DNA of 64,000 nucleotides from Rectinema subterraneum (GTDB lineage: Bacteria; Spirochaetota; Spirochaetia; Treponematales; Rectinemataceae). The position numbers and the translations under genes are program-made. Shown here in pieces: positions 8,812-18,362 of the stretch. The DNA lies in assembly GCA_009768935.1 (NCBI GenBank), contig WESA01000004.1, forward strand, positions 1-64,000, in the 5' to 3' direction. Every line of letters begins with the position of its first letter. Positions within the stretch are counted from its first letter, which is position 1. A model generated the notes under the pieces. That model saw only the letters and a list, made by a program, of their open reading frames with translations, made no database searches and was not told the DNA's origin.

Positions 8812-10077
8812 TCAGGCGAAACAATCATTCGACCTTGCAATGCTTCTCAACCTCTCCAGAGAACCATCCGCTTTTACGCTTATGGCAACATGATTGAATT
8901 CAAGCCGCAAACCAGCAGATGTAGGTTCAATATGCTTGACAGGCTCATCGAGCGCTTCGCTCCCAAGATCGAATAATCCTGTTGCATATAGAAGTGTCTT
9001 TTGCTCGCCACAGCTCAGTTTCAATGTTGTTGGCCTTCCAAGAAGTTCTTTTTTCGCAATAGAGTCAGCGAGGCCATTTGCCCAGGCACCAATTGAGTTT
9101 TCCATTCCAAGACAGAAGGTCTGGTCTGGCGCGCCTTCGTACATCGCCCAGGGAGCGTATGGTCTGCCACCATATTGCATCCAAAAGTTGTTAAAGCACA
9201 GGCCTATTTCATCAGTTTGCACAGTATCTGGCCCCATAAACCAAGTTATATAGGCAAGCGAAAGCTCACTGTTCACACATGCAGACCACCCCAATTTTGC
9301 TTCTTTTGGCACTGCGCCCGTAATAAAATCGGTATACCCAATCATATCTGGAACAATAGCTAGATCCACCGTTCCGCCATCCCTGAGAGGTGCCCGATCT
9401 AGATCTGTAAATTTACTGCCAATTGCAAGCCTGCCTGTCATATCAAATTCACTGCCTTTGGGAGGAGTGCTGAAATTTTTTGCAGATGCTGAAATTTTGC
9501 AATTCTTTGTTAGAAATGGAAATCCGATTGTATTATGCCAAGCTGCATTGATCTCGATGTCTTTGGTGCTCAAATTCTTAATTCTTAGAATCGAATAATG
9601 AACGCTCTCATCCGCAAACACCAAATCGGTTTTCTCGAACTCAAGCTTCATGCGATCGGACGGAGAGGTCATCTGAAATCTAGCCCAGGCATAACGTTTG
9701 TTTTCATCTGTTCCTGCGCTCTCCAGCTGCCATTGCTCGTTTGCAGTCCATCCATGAGGCGGAATTTCGACTCCATCGACGGGATCGCTGTCTCCAAACG
9801 AAGGTACACAAGGGAAATTTCCTGCAATCCGTTCCAGGAGGGGAATTTTTTGGAATAACTCATGAGATTGGAGATTTCCAGCTTCTGGACTTGGCGCCAT
9901 CCCACGGAACCACGGAAGCCAATGTGCATTGATAAAAGTATCTCCACATTTTCTACTAAGTTCCGGAATCATTCCGCCTTCTGCATCCACTAGAACGCGA
10001 AAAATGCCGTTTCCTAGAGCTACAGCATTTCGGAATCCTGATTCTACGACAGGTTTTGCTTGAACTGATGATTTCAT
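8812..10077 (-). CDS. Galactose mutarotase-fold protein of unknown function
   Basis: 421 residues without signal peptide or membrane segments. The pattern VDAEGGMIPELSRKCGDTFI...HWLPWFRG...GNFPCVPSFGDSD resembles aldose 1-epimerase-like proteins, which place a sugar in a beta-sandwich groove (PHGWTANEQW, then SVHYSILRIKNLSTKDIEIN). I do not recognise a precise family. Its ATG overlaps the stop of the M24 gene (ATGA), so it is coupled to it. A mutarotase or sugar-binding role in the catabolic locus is the reasonable guess. Confidence 0.6.
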   Translation of the reverse strand: MKSSVQAKPVVESGFRNAVALGNGIFRVLVDAEGGMIPELSRKCGDTFINAHWLPWFRGMAPSPEAGNLQSHELFQKIPLLERIAGNFPCVPSFGDSDPVDGVEIPPHGWTANEQWQLESAGTDENKRYAWARFQMTSPSDRMKLEFEKTDLVFADESVHYSILRIKNLSTKDIEINAAWHNTIGFPFLTKNCKISASAKNFSTPPKGSEFDMTGRLAIGSKFTDLDRAPLRDGGTVDLAIVPDMIGYTDFITGAVPKEAKLGWSACVNSELSLAYITWFMGPDTVQTDEIGLCFNNFWMQYGGRPYAPWAMYEGAPDQTFCLGMENSIGAWANGLADSIAKKELLGRPTTLKLSCGEQKTLLYATGLFDLGSEALDEPVKHIEPTSAGLRLEFNHVAISVKADGSLERLRSIARSNDCFA

Positions 10078-11186
10078 GATAATTGCCTCGAAAATGGAGC
10101 CAAAATTTCAGGGCCCTCGCTCGTGACGACAATGTCGTCTTCTATCCTTATACCACCGAAATCCGGCAAATAGACGCCAGGTTCTACAGTTACAATTGCG
10201 TTCGGAAGAAGAGCTTGCGAGCTCCCTGGAGCAAGGATCGGATATCCTTCGTGATAGCGGAATCCCACACCATGACCAGTTATATGGACAAATTCATTCT
10301 CCAGCCCATTTTTGGAAATAATTCCACGAGCCTGCTTGTCTATCTTGCTCGCACACACTCCCGGGTATATCGCGGAAATCGCGGCATCCTGTGCTTGCTT
10401 TACAATATCGCTTAACCTTTGCAGTTCAGGAGAAGCGCTTCCCGCAACTCTGACTCTCGTCCGATCCGCCCAATATCCATCAGCCACAACTGCCAACTCG
10501 AGGATAGCCAATTCGCCTTTTTGCAATTTTCTGTTCGTAGTGACCTCGAAAGGCCTCCAGCCAGCTAAAGTTTCATCTTTACCTACAGCCACCTGTGCAA
10601 AGGCTCGAACTCGCCTTGCCTTTTTGTATCCCGTTCCTTTCACCATGATCGCCTGCTCGACCGCAGCAGCAAGTTCAATCGCTGATCGCCCTGCATCGAC
10701 CATTTCGAAAAACACCTCAAATCCAATATTTGCAATTTCATTGGCCAGCCTGATTTTTTCGATTTCCCATGCTGTTTTTGTCTTTCTCAGTAAATCAAGA
10801 AGTTCCTGTGCATCGATAAAAGTAGCTTTGCTCGTTGCGCTCTTTAGAAGCTGTTCGAATCTTTTGCTGGGAACTCTGGGCTCCGCTACATTTCCCGGTG
10901 CCGCTATGCCCTCGAAAGTCCCCTCATACCCAATTGTTTTCCAGCTGTTTTTATTGGCTAAATCAATCAGGCAGCGCTCGATTTCTCTTTCCTGGTCAGG
11001 AGAATCGTGGCGTCCGTGCGCGTACGCAAGTATTTGCGCATCCCAGATTTCTGCGGATACTTCTTCAACTTGGGTTTCGGGAACAATACAAACCATATTC
11101 CCTTCTGCAGGGAATACGAGCACCGCATCTCCGCATAAAGGCCAGTGCCCGGAAAGCATCAGCACATTTTCCGGCAGCCGGCACAT
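10074..11186 (-). CDS. M24 metallopeptidase / creatinase-like protein, start uncertain
   Basis: 370 residues from the first ATG. It has an N-terminal creatinase-type domain and a C-terminal pita-bread domain with ADRTRVR, HITGHGVGFRYHE, VTVEPGVYLP and GIRIEDD. Four of the five usual metal ligands are visible; the first Asp position reads LELAV, so it appears replaced. Homology to the family continues upstream of the ATG without a stop (NAERLEIARNALVSARIDAL), to about 11,243 or beyond, but no ATG, GTG or TTG exists there. A non-standard start, or loss of the true start, is likely. The function in a sugar locus is unclear; creatinase-like amidinohydrolase or prolidase activity are options. Confidence 0.8.
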   Translation of the reverse strand: MCRLPENVLMLSGHWPLCGDAVLVFPAEGNMVCIVPETQVEEVSAEIWDAQILAYAHGRHDSPDQEREIERCLIDLANKNSWKTIGYEGTFEGIAAPGNVAEPRVPSKRFEQLLKSATSKATFIDAQELLDLLRKTKTAWEIEKIRLANEIANIGFEVFFEMVDAGRSAIELAAAVEQAIMVKGTGYKKARRVRAFAQVAVGKDETLAGWRPFEVTTNRKLQKGELAILELAVVADGYWADRTRVRVAGSASPELQRLSDIVKQAQDAAISAIYPGVCASKIDKQARGIISKNGLENEFVHITGHGVGFRYHEGYPILAPGSSQALLPNAIVTVEPGVYLPDFGGIRIEDDIVVTSEGPEILAPFSRQLS

Positions 11187-11256
11187 GAGTGCATCGATCC
11201 TTGCGGAAACAAGAGCGTTTCGGGCAATCTCGAGCCTTTCTGCATTTGTTCGCGTA

Positions 11257-12111
11257 TTAGCCTCCCGAAGCGAATTCAGGGTAGAGCGTCATGCCGCCAT
11301 CAATATAGAGCGTGGCACCATGCACATAATCGGAATCATCCGAAACAAGCCAAACCGCTGCACGGCCGACATCTTCAGGCTCTCCTATTCTCTTTACAGG
11401 AATATGGTCAAGCAGTATGCGCTTGTATTCTTCAGGCGAAACAAGCTTCTCGACATTCATCGGCGTACGGATTGCGCCTGGCGATAAACTGTTTACTCTG
11501 ATTTTGAGAGAAGCAACTTCCTGCGCAATGCTCTTCATAAGCAGCATGATGCCGCCCTTTGCGGCAGCATAATTGACATGTCCTGCCCAGGGAATCACAT
11601 CATGGACGGAGCTGATATGCAAAATCTTGCCCATAGAGCATGAAATTTCGGGATTAATTCCCTGCTTCATGAAGGCTTTCACCGCTTCGCGCGCGCAAAG
11701 GAATTGCCCTGTCAAATTAATGCCAATGACTTTATTCCACTGGTCGAGCGTCATTTCATGGAAGGGCGCATTGACCTGAATTCCTGAATTATTGATAAGG
11801 ATATCGATTCGGCCGAAAATCCGCTTCATTTCGCCAAACATCGCAAGCACTTCTTCTTCTTTCGAAACATCGGCTTTGAATATGTGCGCTTTGCGCCCGA
11901 ATTTTTCCACTACAGCTGCGGTTTCTTCGGCGCCTTTTCTGTCGCTTGCATAATTGACAAGCACATCGCATCCTGCTTCCGCAAGAGCTGCCGCAATTCC
12001 AGCACCAAGACCTTTGCTCGCACCAGTGACGAGAGCTTTCTGGCCCTTCAGCACTTCATAAATTTTTCTCTTCGGTGCCTCATTCGGCGGAGAATATTGC
12101 TCAGCGCTCAT
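11257..12111 (-). CDS. Short-chain dehydrogenase/reductase (glucose 1-dehydrogenase-like)
   Basis: 284 residues with the classical SDR features: TGASKGLGAG cofactor loop, NNSGIQ, catalytic Ser in ILHISSVHD, and YAAAKGG carrying the Tyr-Lys pair. The N-terminal extension (about 25 residues) before the Rossmann strand is longer than usual. The cofactor loop is followed by NYASDRKG, suggesting NADP preference is possible. It has an AGGAGG site. It probably oxidises or reduces a hydroxyl of the sugar substrate. Confidence 0.88.
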   Translation of the reverse strand: MSAEQYSPPNEAPKRKIYEVLKGQKALVTGASKGLGAGIAAALAEAGCDVLVNYASDRKGAEETAAVVEKFGRKAHIFKADVSKEEEVLAMFGEMKRIFGRIDILINNSGIQVNAPFHEMTLDQWNKVIGINLTGQFLCAREAVKAFMKQGINPEISCSMGKILHISSVHDVIPWAGHVNYAAAKGGIMLLMKSIAQEVASLKIRVNSLSPGAIRTPMNVEKLVSPEEYKRILLDHIPVKRIGEPEDVGRAAVWLVSDDSDYVHGATLYIDGGMTLYPEFASGG

Positions 12112-12135
12112 TTCGAATTTACCTCCTATATGTTC

Positions 12136-12990
12136 CTATATGCTATACGATGAAAAACCGCCATCGATTGGCAAAACGGCTCCGGTTACGAAGCTCGCCG
12201 AATCGGAAAGCAAGTAAATAACTGCTCCCAGCAAATCCTCCGGATTGCCATAGCGACCCATGGGCGTATGGGAGATCACTTTTCGCGAACGAGGAGTAGG
12301 TTCGCCAGTCTTTTGGTCGATATGCAGGAAGCGTAACTGCTCTGTCATGAAAAAACCTGGAGCGAGAGCATTCACGCGCACGCCGGTACGAGCGAAATGC
12401 ACCGCAAGCCATTTTGTAAAATTGGCAACTGCCGCTTTGGCTGCGGAATACGCACCGACTTGCGTGAGCGGATTGAAGGCGCCCATCGATGAAATATTCA
12501 AAATAGCGCCCTTACCTTTTTCGACCATCCCGCGCGAAAAGACTTTAGTTGGCAGGAAGGTTCCCAAAAAGTTCAAATCGAATGTTTTGCGAACGCCATC
12601 AAAATCCAGGTCGAAAAAATTCGAGGATTCGGGGTCGTCCAGCTTTTCGGGATCCAAAAATTCAGCTTTGGTGCTTCCCTTGGGGTTATTTCCACCCGCT
12701 CCATTGATGAGTATGTCTGGCACTCCGAGCGAAGAGCAGATTGCCTCATACGCAGATTTTAGACTCGCTTCATCGAGCACATCGCAGGCATATGCCTGCG
12801 CGATTCCCCCTTCTGCCCGTATTGCTTCAGCTACAGCTTCTGCTTTTGAAAGAAGAATATCCAGGACCGCAACTTTGCAGCCCGCAATACTGAGTGCTCT
12901 GGACATTGTGCCGCACAGGTCTCCCCCGCCCCCTGTGATGACCGCTACTCGCTCTTTGAGGGAAAACAAGCTGCTTAAATTTTCGAGCAT
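12136..12990 (-). CDS. SDR family D-mannonate oxidoreductase-like enzyme
   Basis: 284 residues. It has TGGGGDLCG in the cofactor loop, INGAGGNNP, LNISSMGAF and YSAAKAAV (Tyr-Lys). The C-terminal portion APGFFMTEQLRFLHI and SHTPMGRYGNPEDLLGAVIY closely recalls the SDR-type fructuronate reductase/D-mannonate oxidoreductase of Bacillus and Thermotoga (YjmF/UxuB type), which interconverts D-fructuronate and D-mannonate. This is the best clue to the type of compound handled by the locus. No mannonate dehydratase is in view. A related polyol or ketose specificity is possible. Confidence 0.82.
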   Translation of the reverse strand: MLENLSSLFSLKERVAVITGGGGDLCGTMSRALSIAGCKVAVLDILLSKAEAVAEAIRAEGGIAQAYACDVLDEASLKSAYEAICSSLGVPDILINGAGGNNPKGSTKAEFLDPEKLDDPESSNFFDLDFDGVRKTFDLNFLGTFLPTKVFSRGMVEKGKGAILNISSMGAFNPLTQVGAYSAAKAAVANFTKWLAVHFARTGVRVNALAPGFFMTEQLRFLHIDQKTGEPTPRSRKVISHTPMGRYGNPEDLLGAVIYLLSDSASFVTGAVLPIDGGFSSYSI

Positions 12991-13007
12991 TTTCTAAACC
13001 ACCTATC

Positions 13008-13931
13008 TTATTCCAAAACAAGAAATTGACTTACATAGTTGCGGCTTTGCAGCAAGGCAGTGCGCACATCTTCAGGGAATTTTTCGTAATTTCTGTCTTC
13101 GACTTCGATGCATGCTGGACCGCGATAGCCAGATTCAACCAGAACCGAAAAAAACTTGCTCCAGTCGACATCGCCAAGGCCTGGCAGACGCGGGCTGTGA
13201 TATTCGAGCGGTGTCGCAAGGATGCCGACATCATCGAGCCTGTCTTTGTCAACCTTTACATCTTTGATGTGTATATGGAAAAGCCTGTTTTTGAACTCTT
13301 TAATCGGCTTCAGGTAATCCATCTGCTGCCAGACAAAATGCGAAGGATCATAATTGAGACCGAAATTTTTCGATGGAATGATTTCGAATATCTTCCGGAA
13401 ATGAGCTGGCGAGTATGCCAGGTTTTTGCCTGACGGCCATTCATCCTTTGAGAAGTACATTGGGCAGTTTTCAATGCCGATCTTAACTCCCTGCGTTTCG
13501 GCATACTTGACGATATCCGGCCAAATTTCCTTGAATAGACTGAAATTATATTCTGGATCCTTCAAAGGGATTCTGCCAATGAATGTATTGACCACAGGAA
13601 CACCAAGGCGGGCTGCTCCGTGGATAACTTTCTTGATGTGCTCGATATAAACGCCGCGCTTTGTTTCATCTTCATCGAGCGGATTGGGATAATATCCCAA
13701 TCCCGAAATAAAGACTTTCTTCTGCGAGAGATAATTCTTGATATACGCTACTTTTGCATCGTCGAGCCTGTCGACATCGATGTGCGTGACGCCAGCGTAG
13801 CGTCTTTCTGCCTTTCCGACGGGCCAGCACATCATCTCCACACATGCAAATTTGTTTGCACTGGCAAAATCGACGACTTCCTCAAATGTCTTGTCTCCAA
13901 GAATCGCACTTACAAAGCCTAAAGAAATCAT
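13008..13931 (-). CDS. Sugar phosphate isomerase/epimerase-like TIM barrel protein (paralogue 2)
   Basis: 307 residues beginning MISLGFVSAILGDKTFEEVV, with GGAGG upstream. The barrel landmarks are GIENCPMYFSKDEWPSGKN, NYDPSHFVWQQ, FHIHIKDVK and ACIEVEDRNYE. It aligns almost without gaps with the protein encoded at 3113-4027 (shared CVEIMCWP/CVEMMCWP, GKAERRY, GVTHID). The two are duplicates that flank the transporter and oxidoreductase genes. Their separate retention suggests consecutive or alternative isomerisation steps, or two substrates. Confidence 0.86.
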   Translation of the reverse strand: MISLGFVSAILGDKTFEEVVDFASANKFACVEMMCWPVGKAERRYAGVTHIDVDRLDDAKVAYIKNYLSQKKVFISGLGYYPNPLDEDETKRGVYIEHIKKVIHGAARLGVPVVNTFIGRIPLKDPEYNFSLFKEIWPDIVKYAETQGVKIGIENCPMYFSKDEWPSGKNLAYSPAHFRKIFEIIPSKNFGLNYDPSHFVWQQMDYLKPIKEFKNRLFHIHIKDVKVDKDRLDDVGILATPLEYHSPRLPGLGDVDWSKFFSVLVESGYRGPACIEVEDRNYEKFPEDVRTALLQSRNYVSQFLVLE

Positions 13932-13981
13932 TCTATACCTCCAGAATACTCTGCGTCCGTACCAGACTCAGTTGCGCGCCC

Positions 13982-15133
13982 TTATTCAACCGTGACCCAA
14001 CTTCCGCTGCGGTTGCTCTTTAGAATGTGCTCGCAGAGCACAAGCTCCCTGAGGCCGTCCTTGAATGTGGGATATGAAGGCTTTTCGCTCGGCTTTCCAT
14101 TGCGTACATCTTCATAGAATTCGCTGAAGAGCTGGAATGGTGTGTCATTGAAGCCTTCCTGATGCCCGCCCGGGAGAGTGATGAGCTTTCGTGATTCCGG
14201 ATAAACCAGCGAGGGATCCTTCATGATAATTTCATTCGGGCCATCGCGATGGCCAAACCACATCTGGTTCGGCACTTCCGAGTCCCACACTGCGGATTGC
14301 CTAGAACCATCGAGCTCAAAGTAGAGCCTGTTCTTTCTTCCTGCGGATACTTGGCTGACAGTCAATACGCCCCTCTCTCCATTCTCAAAACGGAATAGAA
14401 TGGTCGCATAATCCTCGGTATCGATTGGAACATCAGAATAATCCTCGGGCTTCAGCATTTTCCCGGCAAAGGTTTCGACTGGTTTGAGCGGTTTTTTCCG
14501 TATCGGATGGATCGTGGCAAAATCTGCAAACACTTGCTTGATTTTGAGGCCGCTCACATATTCGATAAGGTCCATCCAGTGCGAACCGATATCCGCGACG
14601 GCTCTTGATTCGCCCGAGAGTTTTGATTCAAGCCGCCAATTGTAATCTGTTTCGTAAAAAAGCCAGTCTTGCAGATATGAGCCTTGAATCGAGAAAATGC
14701 GACCGATATCGCCTTTCTGCACCATGGTCCGCAGATGGCGGATCAGCGGATAGTAACGGATATTGAAATGCACTGCATTGACTAGGTTTTTTTGGGTCGC
14801 TAGCTCGACAAGCTCCTTTGCTTGGGCCGAGGAAACAGCAAGCGGCTTCTCGCAAACAACATGCTTTCCTGCAAGAAGCGCTTTTTTTGCCATTTCAGCA
14901 TGAAGATGGTTGGGCGAGCAGATATGCACTGCATCCACATCTTTTCTTGCAAGCAAATCTTCATAATTCTCGTACCATTTTTCAACGCCCAGGGCTTCCA
15001 CTTTTTCCTTTATGGAACTGCCTGCTTTATCCGCAATAGCAACGACATTCAAATGGGGAATTTTCCGAAGCGCTTGCAAGTGAACTGGCCCGATAAATCC
15101 CAATCCGATAATGCCAACGTTCAACTCTTTCAT
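13982..15133 (-). CDS. Gfo/Idh/MocA family oxidoreductase
   Basis: 383 residues. The N-terminal Rossmann domain begins [17 protein letters not shown], has [13 protein letters not shown] and the family signature CEKPLA. The C-terminal domain carries the catalytic-type [13 protein letters not shown] helix (Asp and His). Enzymes of this family oxidise or reduce sugars, inositols and sugar acids with NAD(P). It is the first gene of the minus-strand locus, preceded by AGGAGG and a recognisable promoter. Confidence 0.9.
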   Translation of the reverse strand: MKELNVGIIGLGFIGPVHLQALRKIPHLNVVAIADKAGSSIKEKVEALGVEKWYENYEDLLARKDVDAVHICSPNHLHAEMAKKALLAGKHVVCEKPLAVSSAQAKELVELATQKNLVNAVHFNIRYYPLIRHLRTMVQKGDIGRIFSIQGSYLQDWLFYETDYNWRLESKLSGESRAVADIGSHWMDLIEYVSGLKIKQVFADFATIHPIRKKPLKPVETFAGKMLKPEDYSDVPIDTEDYATILFRFENGERGVLTVSQVSAGRKNRLYFELDGSRQSAVWDSEVPNQMWFGHRDGPNEIIMKDPSLVYPESRKLITLPGGHQEGFNDTPFQLFSEFYEDVRNGKPSEKPSYPTFKDGLRELVLCEHILKSNRSGSWVTVE

Positions 15134-15206
15134 GTAAGCCTCCTAACAAAAGATCGACTATGCGCTATTCATGGAACATCGCATGTCAATCATAGTTGAA
15201 TAATAT

Positions 15207-15235
15207 ATTATATATGATTGTAGGTCAGGTATTAA
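15207..15235 (-). promoter_or_regulatory. Promoter of the catabolic locus with GntR-like operator
   Basis: On the minus strand TTAATA (15,235-15,230), 17 bases, then TATAAT (15,212-15,207). The palindrome-like ATTATATATGAT (15,207-15,218) covers the -10 and differs by one base from ATCATATATGAT, the ideal form of the site in the gntR promoter. A leader of about 65 bases precedes the first gene. Confidence 0.6.
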
Positions 15236-15426
15236 GATTTGTCAAGAAAAATTTTCAGATATTTCAGCCTTCCTTGTAATTCTTCTAATTCTCCTCGGAA
15301 CATATATAGCTTGTCGCAACTCTTTTAATTATATAATATTATATGATATACTAGTGTGCACCTAAAATCTTTTGTAAAACATGCCCATGTTTGTGGTAGG
15401 GCAGCCAGGCGCTATGCTCATTTCCC
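15236..15426. other. AT-rich intergenic stretch between the sugar-acid locus and xylA
   Basis: No gene is seen here. It holds a perfect 14-base palindrome ATATAATATTATAT (15,331-15,344). That overlaps a third, weaker operator-like ATATTATATGAT (15,336-15,347). A small inverted repeat AAACATGCCCATGTTT (15,377-15,392) lies about 35 bases after the xylA stop, and on the minus strand is followed by TTACAAAAGATTTT, a weak terminator candidate. Base composition changes from AT-rich to GC-rich across this stretch. Confidence 0.45.
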
Positions 15427-16773
15427 TCACTCTACCCCCAGCACATACTGCATGATGAGGTTTTCGAGGCGCTCCTGCTTGCCGGAGGTGCGCCCGACAT
15501 CAGGGCCGGCCGGCGCCAGGGCAGCTAATTCCTCAAATTTCATGCGGCCATCTTCAAAGCGCTTGCCGTCGCCGGTGTCGAAGCTCGAGTAGCGCTGGCT
15601 GACGAACGCGTCGAATTTGCCATCCTCGATGATGCGCTGGGCAGCGAGGAGTCCTGCCGCAAAGGCGTCCATGCCGCCGATGTGGGCTTCGAAGAGGTCC
15701 GCAGGGTCGACGGAGTTGCGGCGTATCTTGGCGTCGAAGTTGAGGCCGCCCGTGGTGAAGCCGCCTGCGCGCAGGATCGCGAGCATGGCCAGGGTCGTGT
15801 CGTAGACATTGATGGGGAACTGGTCGGTGTCCCAGCCATTGCGGGGATCGCCGCGGTTTGCGTCGACCGAGCCGAAAATGCCCAGCGCTGCGGCTGTTTC
15901 GAGTTCGTGCTGGAAATCGTGGCCGGCAAGCTCGGCGTGGTTTGCTTCGATGTTGACGCGGAAATCTTTGTCGAGCCCGTAGGCGCGCAAAAAGCCTGCA
16001 ACGGTTTCGACATCGAAATCGTATTGGTGTTTCATGGGCTCCATGGGTTTGGGCTCGATGTAGAAGGTGCCTTTGAAGCCATGGGCGCGGCCATAGTCGC
16101 GAGCCATGGTCAAAAAGCGCGCGAGGTGGTCTTTTTCGCGCTTGAGATTGGTGTTTAGGAGGCTCATGTAGCCTTCGCGGCCGCCCCAGAACACGTAGCC
16201 CTGCCCGCCGAGCTCGATGGTCGCGTCGATAGCAGCCTTGACTTGGGCGGCGGCATGGGCAACCACGCCGAATTCGGGGTTTGTCGCGGCGCCATTCATG
16301 TAGCGCGGATGGGAGAAGAGATTGGCGGTGCCCCATAAGAGGCGCACGCCGGTTGCCTTTTGCCGCTCGTGGGCGAGGCTCACCATGTGCGCAAGGTTTC
16401 TTTCGCTTTCAATGGGGGTCTGACCCTCGGGCGCAAGATCGCGGTCGTGGAAGCAATAGAAATCGACGCCGAGTTTGGTGAAGAACTCGAAGGCGGCATC
16501 GAGTTTGTGCTCATACGCTTCCATGGGGTTGCGGGCGTCGCTGGTCCAGGGGTGAATGTGGGTCGCAGCGCCAAAGGGATCGGTGCCATCTGCCCCGAAG
16601 CTGTGCCAGTAGGCAACCGCAAAGCGCAGATGCTCGCGCATGGTCTTCTGGCCAACCTTCCGGTCGGGGTTGTAGAATTTGAACGCGAGGGGGTTGTCGC
16701 TTTTCGGGCCTTCGCAGCGAATTTTCCCTATGCCGGGGAAATACTCTTTGTGTCCCACAAAATACTCTGCCAT
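15427..16773 (-). CDS. xylA: Xylose isomerase
   Basis: 448 residues, the usual length of the long (class II) xylose isomerases. Visible landmarks are [10 protein letters not shown] (catalytic His region), [41 protein letters not shown] and [16 protein letters not shown], which supply the metal ligands. It converts D-xylose to D-xylulose in the cytoplasm. It lies 15 bases after xylB on the same strand and has a GGAAGG site. Codon use is distinctly GC-richer than in the genes to its left. Confidence 0.97.
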   Translation of the reverse strand: MAEYFVGHKEYFPGIGKIRCEGPKSDNPLAFKFYNPDRKVGQKTMREHLRFAVAYWHSFGADGTDPFGAATHIHPWTSDARNPMEAYEHKLDAAFEFFTKLGVDFYCFHDRDLAPEGQTPIESERNLAHMVSLAHERQKATGVRLLWGTANLFSHPRYMNGAATNPEFGVVAHAAAQVKAAIDATIELGGQGYVFWGGREGYMSLLNTNLKREKDHLARFLTMARDYGRAHGFKGTFYIEPKPMEPMKHQYDFDVETVAGFLRAYGLDKDFRVNIEANHAELAGHDFQHELETAAALGIFGSVDANRGDPRNGWDTDQFPINVYDTTLAMLAILRAGGFTTGGLNFDAKIRRNSVDPADLFEAHIGGMDAFAAGLLAAQRIIEDGKFDAFVSQRYSSFDTGDGKRFEDGRMKFEELAALAPAGPDVGRTSGKQERLENLIMQYVLGVE

Positions 16774-16788
16774 ATGTCCCTTCCTTTT

Positions 16789-18276
16789 TTATCGATACAA
16801 GAGGCTCAAGGCCGCCAGATACTTCGAATAATTCGCGTACGCTTCTTCATAGCGCGCGACGGATTCGGGTTCGGGCTCGACGGTCGAACCATCTCGAAGA
16901 GCGACGTGTTCATCGACAAGCTCCTCGATGCCTTTTTTCTTCCCGCTGGCTTGCTCAAAACACCAGAGCGCCTGAATCGCTGCGCCGAATGCAGCAGCTT
17001 CTTCTTCCTCAGGCACACGCACGGGCAATCCCGTCACATTTGCTGCGATCTGTCGCCAGAGCCTGCTCTTCGCTCCGCCCCCCGCAAGCCTGATTTCCTG
17101 CGCTGCAAACCCAAGTTTTCTGAAGGACTCAAGCCCGATGCGCATACCGAAAATCGCCGCTTCCATTGCTGCGCGCGCAAGATTTTCTTTGCTGAAATTG
17201 GCTGCTGTCGCGCCATTGATGCTCGCTCGTCCATTCGGCAGGTTTGGAATGCGCTCACCATTGAAAAACGGCAGCACCACGAGCCCTTCGGCGCCGATGG
17301 GGGCGGCTTCTGCCCTTGCATTGAGCTCTTCGATGCTCATCCCTAAAAGCGCACGGACCTGTTCGCTCGCCACGGTACAGTTCATGGTGCACAAGAGGGG
17401 AAGCCATCCGCCTGTCGATGAGCAGAATGCGGCCAAGTTCCCCTCTGGATCGACGACGGGGCGATCCGAATACCCGTATAGCGTACCCGAGGTACCCAAA
17501 CTCATTGTGAGAAATCCATCGCGAACCGTGCCGGTGCCAATAGCGCTCATCATGTTGTCACCACCGCCTGCCGCAACAAGCGCGCCTTCAGGAATACCGA
17601 AGCGTTGCGCTGCTTTGGCGCTCACTCGGCCTGCAGGTTTGTCCGGCCCTATTAAAGAGGGAAGAAAGTCGATGAGCTGTGGGTCGATGAGATCGCTGAT
17701 CCGCCGCGACCACCTTCGGACGCGCACATCGAAGAGCGCTGTCCCGGAAGCATCGCCGTATTCGGTCACATAATTGCTAGTCAGCAGGAAATTGACATAA
17801 TCGTGCGGCAGAAGGACATGGCGCAGTCGCGCATACGCCTGAGGCTCGTGCTTTTTGAGCCAGAGGATTTTGGGCGCGGTATAGCCCGGGAGCATGAGAA
17901 GTCCTGTTTCAGCGAGGAGTGCCGCCTGACCGCCTGCGCTGCTGGTGAGCTCTGCGCACTCCACGGCAGTTGATGTGTCGTTCCACAGCTTGACAGGCCG
18001 TATCGCTTTCCCCTCGGCATCGAGCGGCACAAAGCCATGCTGCTGCCCAGACACGCCGATAGCGGCGATTGTCGCGCGAAGACCCGGATCGATCGCCGCA
18101 AAGCAGTCTGCAAGCGCGGCCTCGTACCACTCGGCCTTTTGTTCGCGAGTACCATTATTTTCAGCAATGATATCGAGGGGCGCCTGTGCCTTGGCAAGAA
18201 TTCGCTTTGCTCCAGGGTCGTAGAGAATGATTTTGCAGCTCTGTGTGCCAAGATCAATTCCACACACACTATACAT
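16789..18276 (-). CDS. xylB: Xylulokinase
   Basis: 495 residues of the FGGY kinase family: CGIDLGTQSCKI phosphate loop, GVSGQQHGFVPLD, LLPHDYVNFLLT, SLGTSGTLYG and RLAGGGAKSRLWRQIAANV. It phosphorylates D-xylulose for the pentose phosphate pathway. It is first in the xylB-xylA operon, divergent from the AraC-type regulator gene. No xylose transporter is in the window. Confidence 0.95.
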   Translation of the reverse strand: MYSVCGIDLGTQSCKIILYDPGAKRILAKAQAPLDIIAENNGTREQKAEWYEAALADCFAAIDPGLRATIAAIGVSGQQHGFVPLDAEGKAIRPVKLWNDTSTAVECAELTSSAGGQAALLAETGLLMLPGYTAPKILWLKKHEPQAYARLRHVLLPHDYVNFLLTSNYVTEYGDASGTALFDVRVRRWSRRISDLIDPQLIDFLPSLIGPDKPAGRVSAKAAQRFGIPEGALVAAGGGDNMMSAIGTGTVRDGFLTMSLGTSGTLYGYSDRPVVDPEGNLAAFCSSTGGWLPLLCTMNCTVASEQVRALLGMSIEELNARAEAAPIGAEGLVVLPFFNGERIPNLPNGRASINGATAANFSKENLARAAMEAAIFGMRIGLESFRKLGFAAQEIRLAGGGAKSRLWRQIAANVTGLPVRVPEEEEAAAFGAAIQALWCFEQASGKKKGIEELVDEHVALRDGSTVEPEPESVARYEEAYANYSKYLAALSLLYR

Positions 18277-18362
18277 AGCCGCCCCCTGCGCCTCAGGCGA
18301 ATGGTTTTCTCTGTAAGCTGGCTATAGCGTAAGAGCATTTTTCTCAAAACGCAATGCGAGAT

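Noticed and set aside
10312-11487. Plus-strand open frame of 391 codons
   Set aside because: Antisense to the M24 and SDR genes, both of which have clear family motifs and ribosome sites.
16360-17346. Plus-strand open frame of 328 codons
   Set aside because: It lies antisense across the xylB-xylA junction, in GC-rich DNA where opposite frames stay open by chance, and its translation shows no domain.
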